NCBI GenBank assembly: GCA_002148405.1
Contig: MUGG01000018.1
Coordinates: 1-64,000 of the forward strand
Length of the DNA stretch: 64,000 bases
Origin: Alkalinema sp. CACIAM 70d
GTDB lineage: Bacteria; Cyanobacteriota; Cyanobacteriia; Leptolyngbyales; Leptolyngbyaceae
Direction of reading: 5' to 3'
Shown: in pieces, positions 54,300 to 63,732 of the stretch
Position numbering within the stretch: the stretch's first letter is position 1
Layout: the number at the start of each line of letters is the position of its first letter
The notes under the pieces: generated by a model
Told to the model about the DNA's origin: nothing
Seen by the model: the letters and a program-made list of their open reading frames with translations, nothing else
Databases searched by the model: none
Program-made: the position numbers and the translations under genes

Positions 54300-55148
54300 A
54301 TGCAGGATTTGCAGCTCCGCTTACTTGAGCACCTTTTAGAAATTTCGCGGGAACGGGATCCCTACTTAGCCCCCCAAGGTCATTTCTATGTGCAGCAATA
54401 TGTCCGATCGCACTTAGCACAGTGGGGCGAGGTGGAAATCGATGAATTCACATTCAACGTCCGTCAGCATAGGAATTTAATTTTGAAGTTGCCCGATCGA
54501 TCGGGGAGTGTTGATCGCCCTCCGATTTTGATTGGTGCTCACTATGATGGGGTTCCCGGATCGCCGGGGGCCGATGATAATGCCAGTGGGGTCGCAGTGT
54601 TGTTAGAACTAGCGCGATTTTTTACTGACAATCCAGCTCGTTATCCAATTCAACTGATTGCCTTTGATGTGGAAGAGTATGGATTAGTGGGGAGTCGATC
54701 GTATGCCAATGCACTATTTCACCAGCATCAGAAAGTGCGATTAATGTTGTCTTTGGAAATGCTGGGATATTGCCGACAGGAACGGGGAAGCCAACAGTAT
54801 CCTCAGCCATTACAGAAGTTCTATCCCGATCGTGGAAATTTTGTCGGTTTAATTGGTAATATTCCAACCTTGTTCGACATGTTGTGGCTGAAACGAGCAC
54901 TGAAAGCAGCGGGTGTGCCAACACAGTGGTTGCCAGCGGGGTGGAAGGGACAAATCGTGCAGGCGACTCGCGCTAGCGACCATGCGCCTTTTTGGGATAA
55001 TCATTATCGGGCGATTATGGTGACGGATACTGCCTTTCTGCGCAATCCCCATTACCACTTACCCAGCGATCGTATTGAAACGTTGGATTTGGAATTTATG
55101 ACGCAAATTTGCCAAGGCTTAGCTCAAGGATTAAAATCATTATATTAA
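54300..55148 (+). CDS. M28-family zinc metallopeptidase (aminopeptidase-like)
   Basis: 282 residues from ATG 54300; the frame extends to 54240 without support. Zinc-site motifs of the M28 family: ILIGAHYDGVPGSPGADDNASGVAVLLELAR (His and Asp ligands), FDVEEYGLVGSRSYA (catalytic Glu-Glu), SLEMLGYC (Glu/Asp ligand), SDHAPFWDNHYRAIMVTDTAFLRNPHYH (final His). No signal peptide, so probably cytoplasmic. Substrate unknown. It lies 83 bp downstream of the PhzF-like gene. Confidence 0.9.
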   Translation: MQDLQLRLLEHLLEISRERDPYLAPQGHFYVQQYVRSHLAQWGEVEIDEFTFNVRQHRNLILKLPDRSGSVDRPPILIGAHYDGVPGSPGADDNASGVAVLLELARFFTDNPARYPIQLIAFDVEEYGLVGSRSYANALFHQHQKVRLMLSLEMLGYCRQERGSQQYPQPLQKFYPDRGNFVGLIGNIPTLFDMLWLKRALKAAGVPTQWLPAGWKGQIVQATRASDHAPFWDNHYRAIMVTDTAFLRNPHYHLPSDRIETLDLEFMTQICQGLAQGLKSLY

Positions 55149-55558
55149 TTCTTTATCTATAAATCATTGTCATATTCATTCTATTTTTTTATTTATCAAT
55201 CCTGACCTTATCTCTACTACATCGTGTTGTATTAAACATCACACATAAATGATGAATGATTTCAAACAAGTCTAATTCGGTAGAGCAATCTATTAATTCA
55301 AATTTGTTGGTCTTTAAACTTGAACCTAGCAATCCTGTTACTGAGAGTTTACTGTATAAATCTAGTGGGATAGAACCATGGTATATAAATTCATATTGCG
55401 AAAATTTATACTAGATTGTAGACTCCTGTTCCAATCAACTCCGAGATGGAATGCACTGGAAATTTACAAATGATTGGGGACTGCTATACGCTATACATTG
55501 AAGCGAGATTGAGGCAGGATTGAGGCGAGATTGAAGTAATGGGGATGTTGGCAAGGAG
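55149..55558. other. AT-rich intergenic region before the NB-ARC gene
   Basis: About 410 bp with no gene. Near the right end the degenerate repeat (G/A)GATTGAGGC occurs about three times (55497-55535), followed by AAGGAG next to the TTG start of the next gene. No clear promoter pair. Confidence 0.45.
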
Positions 55559-58500
55559 TTGGTTTTAAAAACGGTGGAAGGTTCTCTCAATGCATCAACA
55601 TCTGGCCTCCAAAAGGTCGATCAAGCCCGAAAGCGACGGGGGTGGAATCGACAATCGATCGTTTGGGCTCAGTCCGCATTAACCTCAGTCGCCACGCTGA
55701 AACAGTTTTGGCGCGGAGAACGGATTAGCCGAGATAACTTTATTCAAATTTGTCAAGCTGTAGGCATCGAAGATTGGCTGAGCATCGCGGAAGATGTCAT
55801 CCATGCTAGCGGTTTTGACGACTTGACCCATCCTTCAGCCCCACAAACCGCTTCTCCTTCCCACCTCCCACAAATTGACTGGGGCGAAGCTCCCGAAATT
55901 ACGAGCTTTCTGGGTCGAGAGAGCGATTTGCAAATCCTACAAACCTGGGTGGAAGATCGTTGTAAATTAATCGCCATTTTAGGCATGGGTGGGATTGGTA
56001 AGACCACGATCGCCGTTCGATTAGCAGAAACTGTACAAGCAAAATTTGATGTCATTATTTGGCGATCGTTGCGGAATGCCCCTGCTTTATCGGATATTTT
56101 GAATGATATTTTGCAGGGTGTTGGCGAAGCAGAAGAAACCCGTTTAAATCAATTTCTGAATCAATTTTTGCAACTTTTAAAGAATCAGCGATGTTTAATT
56201 ATTTTAGATAATGCGGAATCACTGCTGTCGGAAGGAGCGGGAATTGGTGCTTACCATACGGGCTATGAAGTTTACGGAGAGTTGCTGCGGCGCGTGGGCG
56301 AAGAACGGCACCAAAGCTGTTTGGTGTTAACCAGTCGAGAACCCCCCCGAGAATTATCACGATTGGCGGGCGAAAAGGTAAAATTATTACCTCTCGCAGG
56401 CTTATCCAGTGATGCAGGTGGCCAAATTCTCGCGTCCGTTGCCAATTTAACAGAGGAAATTGCCCCAGGAAATTACTCCGAAATTGTGGCCCACTATGCA
56501 GGCAATCCCTTGGCCTTAAAGATTGTGGCAGCGGCAATTCGCGATTTGCTCGATCGGGATGTAGCTACTTTTGTTGAGTTATTAAACCAAGGCTCCTGGC
56601 TGTTTAGTGATATTCAAGACTTGTTAGCACGGCATTTTGATCGCCTTTCGCTGAACGAGCAGGAAATTCTGTATTGGTTGACGATCGTTCGAGAACCCAT
56701 TTCCCTAGATCGCCTAAAAACCCTACTGCTGTTACCAGAGGCAAAGGCAAAGCTCTTAGAAACCCTGGATAGTTTAAATCGCCGATCGCTACTCGAAACT
56801 TCAACAAAGGGTTACACCTTGCAGCCAGCGGTCATGGAATATGCGCTCCGCCGTTTCCTTGATCGGGTTAGCCACAGTCTAATCACTTGGTTGAATCCAT
56901 CCCCATCGGTTCCTGAAGCTGAATTAGACTTGCCTTGGGAATTGCGCCATTTTCCTTGGTTGATGGCAACGGCACCGGAATTTGTTCGTGAGGTTCAAAC
57001 CAAGTTAATTCTCGAACCGATCGCCGATCGCTTACAGTCCCATCTCACTAGTTTAGAACCGCTACCAACTCAAATTTTGCGGCTACTACCGCAGTTACAA
57101 GGTCAACCTGTCTTCAAAGTTGGCTATTGCGGGGGAAGTTTAGTAAATTTGCTGGGCTATCTCCAGGGCCACCTGGTTGAGCAAGATTTGTCTAACTTAA
57201 TTCTTTGGCAGGTTGATCTTTGTTTAATGGCTTTACAGGGTGTCAATCTTTCCCATTCCGATCTTTCTCATTCAGCGTTAATTCAAACGTTTAGCAACAT
57301 ATTATCCGTAGCATTTAGTCCCGATGGCAAAATGCTCGCTCAGAGTGATGATAATGGGTGGGTGATCGTCTGGGATATTTCTACCCGCCAACCCTTAGCT
57401 GCTTGGCAAGCCCATCCCTATTGGATCTTCACCGTAGTCTTTAGCTCCGATGGGCGATCGATCGGCTGTTGTAGTTTAGATGGCACAATTACCGTCTGGG
57501 ACTGGCAGGATTTCCAGCAAACGGCTCCTCCCCGTCCCTTCGATCTGAGTTCTAGTTCCCTCAGTCTCCCATCCCATCCTGCCCAGAAATTTTACAGCCA
57601 ACATCAGCGACAACAGTTTAGTTATCACACCGCAGGTGTCAGTGAAATTCTGTTTCATCCCTCCAGACCATGGCTTGCAAGTTGCAGTGCCGATCAAACG
57701 ATCGGACTTGTGAACCTGAAGTCCGGTGACAAACTGGGTCAACTAACGGGTCACGGGGGCATTGTCCGTACGATCGCCTTTGCATTGGAAGGACAGTACT
57801 TGCTCAGTGGCAGTCTGGATCAGACGGTGCGTTTGTGGGATTTGGATAACCAAGTTTGTTGTGGTCAGCTTGCCCTTGATGAACCCATTTACAAAATTGC
57901 GGTATTACCCAGTGCAATTTTAGGCGTCGAGGCAGTTGCTGTTGCTGGGGAAAGTGGGGATATTCGCATCTTTGCATTAAATGCAATTCCTAGAATGAAT
58001 TCTTCTCAAACTGCTTTGGCCTCTGAAGCGAGATCGACTCAAGAGACAGAATTGCTAGAATCACAGTCACTAGAATCACAGTCACTAGAATCACAGTCAC
58101 AACTACAATCGCTAGAATCAACACCCCCAGAACCGATTCAATACTTAATGGGCCATGACGATCGAATTTGGGGAATGGCTGTTACCTGTGATGGCAAACT
58201 CATCAGTAGTAGCGACGATCGCACCGTCAAACTCTGGAATCTCCAAACAGGACAGTGCGAAAAAACATTCTATGGTCATCAAGCCAGAATTTGGTCTGTG
58301 GCGGCCAGTGCCCAAGGTTTGATTGCCAGTGGGGGCGACGATCGCAGCGTGCGCCTGTGGCACGGCCAAACCCATCGGCGCTTGCATAGCTTTCAGGGAT
58401 ATCACAATGCCATGACACCTGTGACCTTTGACGGCTCAGAATTACTGACCTTCAGCACCGATCAAATTTTTCGACGGTGGAATTTGACCCAATCTGAGCC

Positions 58501-59413
58501 GATTCAACAATTTCCTCTGCCGACACAATCCTCTTTACAAGCTGCTTTAAACCCCGATCGTACCCTCATTGCCAGCGGTAACTTAGATGGAACCATTCCC
58601 CTCTGTGATGGTCGTACGGGGCAACTGCGCCGCACTTTGCGGGGCCACGAAGCATGGGTGCGATATGTGGACTTTAGTCCCGATGGCCAATGGTTAGTCA
58701 GTGCTTCCGGGGACCAAACTCTGCGGCTGTGGGACGTGGCAACAGGTATCTGCCAGCAAATTCTGATGGGTCACGCTGGCCCCGTCCAGGGGGCGATCTT
58801 TTCCCCCAATGGTCAGCAAATTGCCAGCAGCAGTTGGGATCTCACCATTCGCCTCTGGGACGTTGAAACTGCGACTTGCTTACGGGTCTTAGATCCTGCC
58901 AGTGTAACCAACCGATCGAAGGTTGGCCACCGCATCACCGCCCTACTGTTTTCCCAGGAGGGACGCTATCTCATTGGAGCAGGCTCCCAAGCTCAAGTGC
59001 AGATTTGGGATTTGCAGCCACCTCAGCCCACCTGTACTGTGTTATCCCATCCCGGAGCAGTGGCTTTGGCCTTGCATCCCTCGCTCCCTCTGTTAGCCAG
59101 CGCCAGCCAAAACGGAACCGTTAAATTATGGGATTTGCCAACGCTGGATTGTCGAGCCACTTGGTCCACGCCAACCAGCTATCACAGCAATTTAGTCTTC
59201 AGTGAGCAGGGAGAATTTCTCGCGATCGGAGCCGATAATAGCACTTGCACCGTTTGGACTGTGGAGGATTTATTGACCCAGTCTAGTCGGAGATCGCCCT
59301 TGGTGTTGCGAGTCTGTCGGCCCTATGAAAATACAGTGATTACCGGAGTGCAAGGCTTAACGGAGGCTCAGATTGCGACATTTATTGCCCTAGGTGCGAT
59401 CGATCAATCCTGA
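55559..59413 (+). CDS. STAND-type NB-ARC ATPase with 14 WD40 blades
   Basis: 1284 residues from TTG 55559; AAGGAG directly abuts it, and GTG 55574 is an alternative. A small N-terminal helical domain (LQKVDQARKRRGWNRQSIVWAQSALTSVATLKQFWRGE) is common in cyanobacterial STAND proteins. The NB-ARC domain has Walker A GMGGIGKTT (about 142-150), Walker B CLIILDNAES and a GxP-like GNPLALKIVA. A winged-helix region follows, then 14 WD40 repeats from about residue 580, enough for two seven-bladed propellers, with a Ser/Gln/Glu-rich insert (LESQS x3, about 830-850) between blades 5 and 6. Such proteins sense ligands through the propellers and oligomerise. No separate effector domain is obvious. Confidence 0.9.
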   Translation: MVLKTVEGSLNASTSGLQKVDQARKRRGWNRQSIVWAQSALTSVATLKQFWRGERISRDNFIQICQAVGIEDWLSIAEDVIHASGFDDLTHPSAPQTASPSHLPQIDWGEAPEITSFLGRESDLQILQTWVEDRCKLIAILGMGGIGKTTIAVRLAETVQAKFDVIIWRSLRNAPALSDILNDILQGVGEAEETRLNQFLNQFLQLLKNQRCLIILDNAESLLSEGAGIGAYHTGYEVYGELLRRVGEERHQSCLVLTSREPPRELSRLAGEKVKLLPLAGLSSDAGGQILASVANLTEEIAPGNYSEIVAHYAGNPLALKIVAAAIRDLLDRDVATFVELLNQGSWLFSDIQDLLARHFDRLSLNEQEILYWLTIVREPISLDRLKTLLLLPEAKAKLLETLDSLNRRSLLETSTKGYTLQPAVMEYALRRFLDRVSHSLITWLNPSPSVPEAELDLPWELRHFPWLMATAPEFVREVQTKLILEPIADRLQSHLTSLEPLPTQILRLLPQLQGQPVFKVGYCGGSLVNLLGYLQGHLVEQDLSNLILWQVDLCLMALQGVNLSHSDLSHSALIQTFSNILSVAFSPDGKMLAQSDDNGWVIVWDISTRQPLAAWQAHPYWIFTVVFSSDGRSIGCCSLDGTITVWDWQDFQQTAPPRPFDLSSSSLSLPSHPAQKFYSQHQRQQFSYHTAGVSEILFHPSRPWLASCSADQTIGLVNLKSGDKLGQLTGHGGIVRTIAFALEGQYLLSGSLDQTVRLWDLDNQVCCGQLALDEPIYKIAVLPSAILGVEAVAVAGESGDIRIFALNAIPRMNSSQTALASEARSTQETELLESQSLESQSLESQSQLQSLESTPPEPIQYLMGHDDRIWGMAVTCDGKLISSSDDRTVKLWNLQTGQCEKTFYGHQARIWSVAASAQGLIASGGDDRSVRLWHGQTHRRLHSFQGYHNAMTPVTFDGSELLTFSTDQIFRRWNLTQSEPIQQFPLPTQSSLQAALNPDRTLIASGNLDGTIPLCDGRTGQLRRTLRGHEAWVRYVDFSPDGQWLVSASGDQTLRLWDVATGICQQILMGHAGPVQGAIFSPNGQQIASSSWDLTIRLWDVETATCLRVLDPASVTNRSKVGHRITALLFSQEGRYLIGAGSQAQVQIWDLQPPQPTCTVLSHPGAVALALHPSLPLLASASQNGTVKLWDLPTLDCRATWSTPTSYHSNLVFSEQGEFLAIGADNSTCTVWTVEDLLTQSSRRSPLVLRVCRPYENTVITGVQGLTEAQIATFIALGAIDQS
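58055..58099. repeat. 15-bp tandem repeat, 3 perfect copies, in the NB-ARC/WD40 gene
   Basis: CTAGAATCACAGTCA x3, in frame (LESQS), followed by degenerate copies. It lies in the linker between WD40 blades. Confidence 0.93.
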
Positions 59414-59483
59414 GCCTAACCCTGCCACAAATTTTTCAGGTTAAAATCTTTCGACCTTAGCTTCCCAGATGAGTTGCGAGGTT

Positions 59484-60110
59484 CTAGCTGTCCTGTTTCT
59501 GAATATGTTGCTGAATCCCTGCTAAGTCAGTAAATTGATCCGCCACATTAATCAACGCATCACTCGTCATGGAACGCAGACTGACCACTTCAACGGTCAC
59601 CCCCCGATAGGTCACGGCATTAACCACATACGCTAAATCCCCATCGCCAGTCACCAAAACCATTGTGTCACAATGATCCGCCAGCATTAGCATATCGATC
59701 GCCATTTCCACATCCAGGTTAGCCTTGCGGGAACCATCGGGCAATTGGACTAATTCTTTGGTTACAACCCGATACCCATTGCGCCGCATCCACAACAGAA
59801 ACCCTTGCTGTTTTTCATTATGGCGATCGCTGCCTGTGTAGAAGTAGGCCCGGAGTAACCGTCGTCCATGGGTCAAAAAAACTAGGAGACGAATGTAATC
59901 AATTTCAATTTGTAACTGCATCGCTGCATAAAACAAACTCGCACCATCGATAAAAATCGCAATGCGATCGCGCGTATTAATTAAGCTAGGGGTTTTGTCT
60001 GGTCGATCGGCTAATGACTCAACAATAGGAGACAACCGAGCAGATGCAGATAAATTCACCAAGGGTTCCGCTGGGTTGCCATTTTTCTCGGATGACTGTC
60101 CTGGCTGCAT
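59484..60110 (-). CDS. NYN-domain protein of the LabA/DUF88 family
   Basis: 208 residues from ATG 60110 (a GTG five codons upstream is also in frame). A PIN-like NYN domain (about 50-205): IAIFIDGASLFYAAMQL, AYFYTGSDRHNEKQQGF, KANLDVEMAIDMLMLA and VLVTGDGDLAYVVNAVTYRGVTVEVVS carry the acidic residues of a metal-dependent nuclease. LabA of Synechococcus elongatus is a negative element in circadian output; paralogs are common, so the clock role here is only possible. The first 45 residues are polar and variable. Confidence 0.86.
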   Translation of the reverse strand: MQPGQSSEKNGNPAEPLVNLSASARLSPIVESLADRPDKTPSLINTRDRIAIFIDGASLFYAAMQLQIEIDYIRLLVFLTHGRRLLRAYFYTGSDRHNEKQQGFLLWMRRNGYRVVTKELVQLPDGSRKANLDVEMAIDMLMLADHCDTMVLVTGDGDLAYVVNAVTYRGVTVEVVSLRSMTSDALINVADQFTDLAGIQQHIQKQDS

Positions 60111-60327
60111 AGCGTATTTCAACACCTTACTTAAGTAACAAATTAATCAGCAGATTTAATAACAACTTGATCAAACAATTGACCTGCAAATTGAGCGAAA
60201 TATAAGGATGAATCAATTCATTAAGGAACTCAATTAATTGAGACACTTGATCTTGATTCATTAGCCAAGCCATGAATCAAATTCAGGATCTAAACAGCAC
60301 CTAGAACAACCCACTTGAGTACAATAA

Positions 60328-60372
60328 CTTTCAAGAAAATGCCTTTCAAGGAAATGGCTTTCATTGAATAGC
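60328..60372. repeat. 15-bp tandem repeat, 3 copies, next to the MITE
   Basis: CTTTCAAGAAAATGC, CTTTCAAGGAAATGG and CTTTCATTGAATAGC in a row, ending five bases before the MITE left end. Confidence 0.85.
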
Positions 60373-60376
60373 ACTG

Positions 60377-60546
60377 ATATAGCAGTCCTAAATGACTCGT
60401 GAATCCTTGGCATTTTGCCCTCACACTAAATCCCTCGCCCAAAATAGGAGGGACTTTGAACTCCGGCTCCCTTCTGCCATTTTGGGAGAAGGGTTGGGGA
60501 TGAGGGGGGTCGCCAGGAACTCATAGGTCAAATAGGATTGCTATAT
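60377..60546. mobile_element. MITE-like palindromic element (about 170 bp)
   Basis: The ends form an imperfect terminal inverted repeat of about 26 bp: ATATAGCAGTCCTAAATGAC on the left, and its inverse on the right (GTCAAATAGGATTGCTATAT). Inside lies a second palindrome, CCCTCACACTAAATCCCT ... AGGGTTGGGGATGAGGG, with AAAAT/ATTTT arms around a centre with CTCCGGCTCCC. The gene-free interior of this composition resembles a dispersed repeat I know from several cyanobacterial genomes. No transposase is in the window, so it would have been moved by an enzyme encoded elsewhere. Confidence 0.72.
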
Positions 60547-60841
60547 AAAGTCAAATATAAAGTCAAAATTGGCATAACCGCGCACAAAGTTTCAGGGATT
60601 TTAGTCACTGGTTCATGCTTTCGTTAGTACCATTTGACTTTAATTAACTTCATCCAAGAAATCGGTTAAAACCCTAGTGAGAATATTAGATGTGACAGTG
60701 TTCAGTCTCTGAATTCAGTACAGATGTTGACATCCGTATGAGACAAAAGAGTTAATGCGATTGAGATTAACTCCTACTATACGAATTGAAAAACATGAGG
60801 ATTAATTTTTCCTTGCATGTACCGACATAGACTTTACAGAA

Positions 60842-60861
60842 AATATTCCCGTAGGAATATT
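60842..60861 (-). terminator. Perfect 8-bp palindrome AATATTCC-CGTA-GGAATATT
   Basis: A stem of eight pairs with a four-base loop; on the minus strand it is followed by TTCTG, 145 bp after the DUF2993 stop. It may be a weak terminator or an operator. Confidence 0.35.
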
Positions 60862-61005
60862 AAGTTTCTTTTGACTATACCTCAGTAATATAGCGCTACT
60901 TTTTGAGATGAATTTCCAATTTCTCAAAAGTCTTCATGGAGTGCAATAAAATAATTCTTAATTTGTGATATTTCTTGATACTTAGAATCACAAATTTACA
61001 ATTTC

Positions 61006-61737
61006 TTAAGGAGAGACTTGCAAACGACCTTGGAGATGAATTCGATCGGCTAGAATCGCCAATTGCTCGATCGTCGTTCCTTCCCCGAGATCAAAGCTGT
61101 ACCCCTCCAAATCCTCTAAAGGTAGCCCTCGTTTTGCCGTGGGGTGGGGCAACCATTGGGGCTGTGTCAGTTGAATCTGGTTTGGCAGGGTTAAAGTCAG
61201 CCCGGTTCGTAGGGCGATCGGGGTCACTTGACTAGCGCCCAGAAGTTGCGCACTCACCGTTAACCAAGATTCAGCCAGCTTGGCCTGGAGGTTTTCAATT
61301 TTCAGCTCTGGGTTTGCACTGTCTATCTCAGCAATCCCGGAAGCAAACAGGATTTTAAAAAAATCCCCGATCGCGGGAGCCAACAGCGGCGCATTTAAGG
61401 AAGCATTTAAATCGGCTTCTGTCAGAGACAAGACCACATCGATCGGCACCGGAGCCAAAAGCTGCAAGGCTTTTCCCCGCATCACTTGACCTAGATTGAC
61501 TTGGATCGCTTGACCCACTAAATTGACCTGACTGAGATGAATGCCTTGGTACACTGCTGACTGAGCTGAAAGCAAAACTTGAGGAATTTGGCCGGAGAGA
61601 ATTTGGCGATCGCCTGCCAGAATTTGCAATTCCAGTTGCTCAATATGCTCCAGCTGAGACCGAAGCCAAAGCCGCATTGCTGGTGCTAATACCTTACTGA
61701 TTAACCCCGTGGCCTTCACTTCTTTATCCATTCCCAT
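61006..61737 (-). CDS. DUF2993 family protein
   Basis: 243 residues (a second ATG two codons on). The N-terminal half contains LELQILAGDRQILSGQIPQVLLSAQSAVYQGIHLSQVNL, the core of DUF2993, an LmeA-like lipid-binding fold in actinobacteria; in cyanobacteria it is uncharacterised. A beta-strand-rich C-terminal half ends EQLAILADRIHLQGRLQVSP. No signal peptide, which argues for a cytosolic or thylakoid-associated location. It stands alone on the minus strand. Confidence 0.8.
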   Translation of the reverse strand: MGMDKEVKATGLISKVLAPAMRLWLRSQLEHIEQLELQILAGDRQILSGQIPQVLLSAQSAVYQGIHLSQVNLVGQAIQVNLGQVMRGKALQLLAPVPIDVVLSLTEADLNASLNAPLLAPAIGDFFKILFASGIAEIDSANPELKIENLQAKLAESWLTVSAQLLGASQVTPIALRTGLTLTLPNQIQLTQPQWLPHPTAKRGLPLEDLEGYSFDLGEGTTIEQLAILADRIHLQGRLQVSP

Positions 61738-61932
61738 AGATTATCCCTGAAGCACTCAATCCTGCAAACACCGTATTCTGCAAGCACTGCTAAAGCAGTT
61801 TACCGGATGACGGGTACGGAACGACGCCTTAACCAGTACCCTATGGGAGGTTCTTCATGCTTCAATCAGGCGTAATATCAGCTTGATTGCAAATTTGTCT
61901 ATTCTCAACGCAACGCCCTGATACAGGATTTT

Positions 61933-63186
61933 ATGGCAACTCCCCCTCGCCTTCGATTTCGCGATCGACCCATTCTTTCCTCCCTTAACCATCGGCTCCA
62001 ACGAAGGAGAAATCAGACCGTGATGGACTATACCCGAGATATTCCGGGTAGTATGCCTGGAACTCTGCGGATCCTAGAAGATGCCCATCCACCCGAGATG
62101 GTCTTAATTGACTATGGGAATCAGCATTACGAACAATTACAGGTTCAACATCCCGAAGATCTCCTTCCCCATTTGGACTCAGAATCAGTATCCTGGGTTG
62201 ACCTGAAAGGCCTGGGCGACGAGGCTGTTATCCAGCGCTTGGGACAGGTGTTTGAACTGCATCCCCTCGCATTGGAAGATATCGTCAATGTGCCCCAACG
62301 ACCCAAGATCGAGGAATACGAGGATCAATTGCTCATCATTACGCGCATGGTTATTTTGCAATCTAACCACACCAGTGAATTTTTTACTGAGCAGGTGAGC
62401 CTGATCCTAGGGCCCCATTATCTTCTGACCGTCCAAGAAGAACCTGAATATGACTGCTTTAACCCCGTGCGCGATCGTATCCGCCTTGCCAAGGGATTAA
62501 TCCGGCGACAGGGGGCAGATTACCTAACCTATGCTTTGTTAGATGCCATCATTGACGGCTTTTTCCCTGTTCTAGAAGTCTATGGCGAAAAGTTGGAACT
62601 GCTAGAAGATGAAGTGGTCGCAAACCCAACCCCTAAAACCCTGGAAAAAATCCATAAAATTAAACGCGAACTAATTACACTACGACGGGCGATCTGGCCA
62701 CAGCGGGACGCCATCAGTGCCCTGATTCGAGATGGTAATGACTTAATCAGCGAAGAAGTCCGCATCTATCTTCGGGACTGCTACGACCACGCGGTACAGG
62801 TACTGGATATTGTGGAAACCTACCGCGAAGTGGCATCTAGCTTGATGGATGTGTATCTTTCCTCGGTGGGCAATCGCATGAATGAGATCATGAAGTTTCT
62901 CACGGTAATGTCCAGCATCTTCATCCCGCTCACGTTTATTGCAGGGGTCTACGGTATGAATTTTGACAACATGCCAGAACTGAAGACCCGCTATGGCTAC
63001 TTTGTCTGTCTTGCAGCCATGGGCATCACTGCAACGGTTCTTTTGATCCTATTTTGGCGGAGGGGCTGGTTCCAGAATTATGCCAAAACCCCCCTTCTCA
63101 AGATTCTTGGGATCGATAGTCCAAATGGCACAGAATATGGGACTCACTGTATGGGACTCACTGTATGGGACTCACTGTTCCGCTGA
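61933..63186 (+). CDS. corA: CorA-family magnesium/cobalt transporter
   Basis: 417 residues. A large N-terminal cytosolic domain (to about 345, with LEDIVNVPQRPKIEEYEDQLLI and FFTEQVSLILG), then two C-terminal membrane helices flanking the selectivity motif YGMNF (GMN, about 341-343): FLTVMSSIFIPLTFIAGVYGMN and YFVCLAAMGITATVLLILFW. Mg2+ uptake is expected. The last 17 residues (GTEYGTHCMGLTVWDSLFR) are read from a 14-bp tandem repeat (63136-63177), so the normal C-terminus near ILGIDS has been extended by it. The 3' end overlaps the convergent phasin-like gene by 43 bp. Confidence 0.92.
   Translation: MATPPRLRFRDRPILSSLNHRLQRRRNQTVMDYTRDIPGSMPGTLRILEDAHPPEMVLIDYGNQHYEQLQVQHPEDLLPHLDSESVSWVDLKGLGDEAVIQRLGQVFELHPLALEDIVNVPQRPKIEEYEDQLLIITRMVILQSNHTSEFFTEQVSLILGPHYLLTVQEEPEYDCFNPVRDRIRLAKGLIRRQGADYLTYALLDAIIDGFFPVLEVYGEKLELLEDEVVANPTPKTLEKIHKIKRELITLRRAIWPQRDAISALIRDGNDLISEEVRIYLRDCYDHAVQVLDIVETYREVASSLMDVYLSSVGNRMNEIMKFLTVMSSIFIPLTFIAGVYGMNFDNMPELKTRYGYFVCLAAMGITATVLLILFWRRGWFQNYAKTPLLKILGIDSPNGTEYGTHCMGLTVWDSLFR
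63136..63177. repeat. 14-bp tandem repeat TATGGGACTCACTG, 3 perfect copies
   Basis: Located across the shared 3' ends of corA and the phasin-like gene. Both reading frames run into it. The unit shares 10 of 14 positions with the array at 63733. Confidence 0.95.
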
Positions 63187-63575
63187 AGTCGCCGCAGTTC
63201 CTCTTGGAGTTCCGAGACTTGACGACGCATTTCAGCGACTTGATCGATCGGGGGTGAAGGTGTCGCAGTGGTCGCAGTAGTCGAAGCCTGTGCTGAACTG
63301 GGGGAATCTTCTTCGTCCAGAATTTCAATTTTTCGGGGTTCTGGTGTCGGACTAGAAGCCGTTGAGCCTGACTGCGCCTGAGCTTTTTGAATCATGTCAT
63401 CGACAAAGCGTTTGGCTTCTTCAGTCGTCATTTCCCCCCGTTCCACCATTTCATCGGCCAGTTTCTGAAACTGTCCTCGCAGTTCCCCCAACTTTTCCCC
63501 TGCTTTTTCTCCAGCATAGGAAGCCACACCGATGCCCAGATAAACCGCTTTTTGTACCAAGTCGCCCAAACCCAT
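63144..63575 (-). CDS. Phasin-like / coiled-coil protein
   Basis: 143 residues from ATG 63575, with AGGAG eight bases upstream; a longer frame to 63602 lacks support. N-terminal amphipathic helix typical of phasin-family granule or membrane-surface proteins: LGDLVQKAVYLGIGVASYAGEKAGEKLGELRGQFQKLADEMVERGEMTTEEAKRFVDDMI. A Thr/Ser/Pro-rich linker (about 68-108) precedes a short coiled coil (VAEMRRQVSELQEELRRLQRN). The last residues (SHTVSPIQ) are encoded by the tandem repeat shared with corA. It may coat polyhydroxyalkanoate or lipid granules, but no PHA genes are near. Confidence 0.75.
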   Translation of the reverse strand: MGLGDLVQKAVYLGIGVASYAGEKAGEKLGELRGQFQKLADEMVERGEMTTEEAKRFVDDMIQKAQAQSGSTASSPTPEPRKIEILDEEDSPSSAQASTTATTATPSPPIDQVAEMRRQVSELQEELRRLQRNSESHTVSPIQ

Positions 63576-63732
63576 GGCGTTTTCTCCTGTATTGCCGCTC
63601 AATCATTACTAGGATGGCAGTCTGCCTCCTTCTTGCATACTTCAAGGATAGGAGTCAAATTCCGAAGATGCCTAGGGCTGAATCAGAGCGGATCTCCCCA
63701 CTTCCCCAGTCATCGTTGCGCTACCTTCACTA

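Larger units (their letters stand above)
60126..61005. other. Long intergenic region with a MITE and repeats
   Basis: 880 bp without a gene. It holds a 15-bp tandem repeat (60328-60372), a MITE-like element (60377-60546), a 12-bp duplication (ATATAAAGTCAA x2, 60543-60566) and a 20-bp palindrome (60842-60861). Base composition is AT-rich outside the MITE. Confidence 0.7.
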
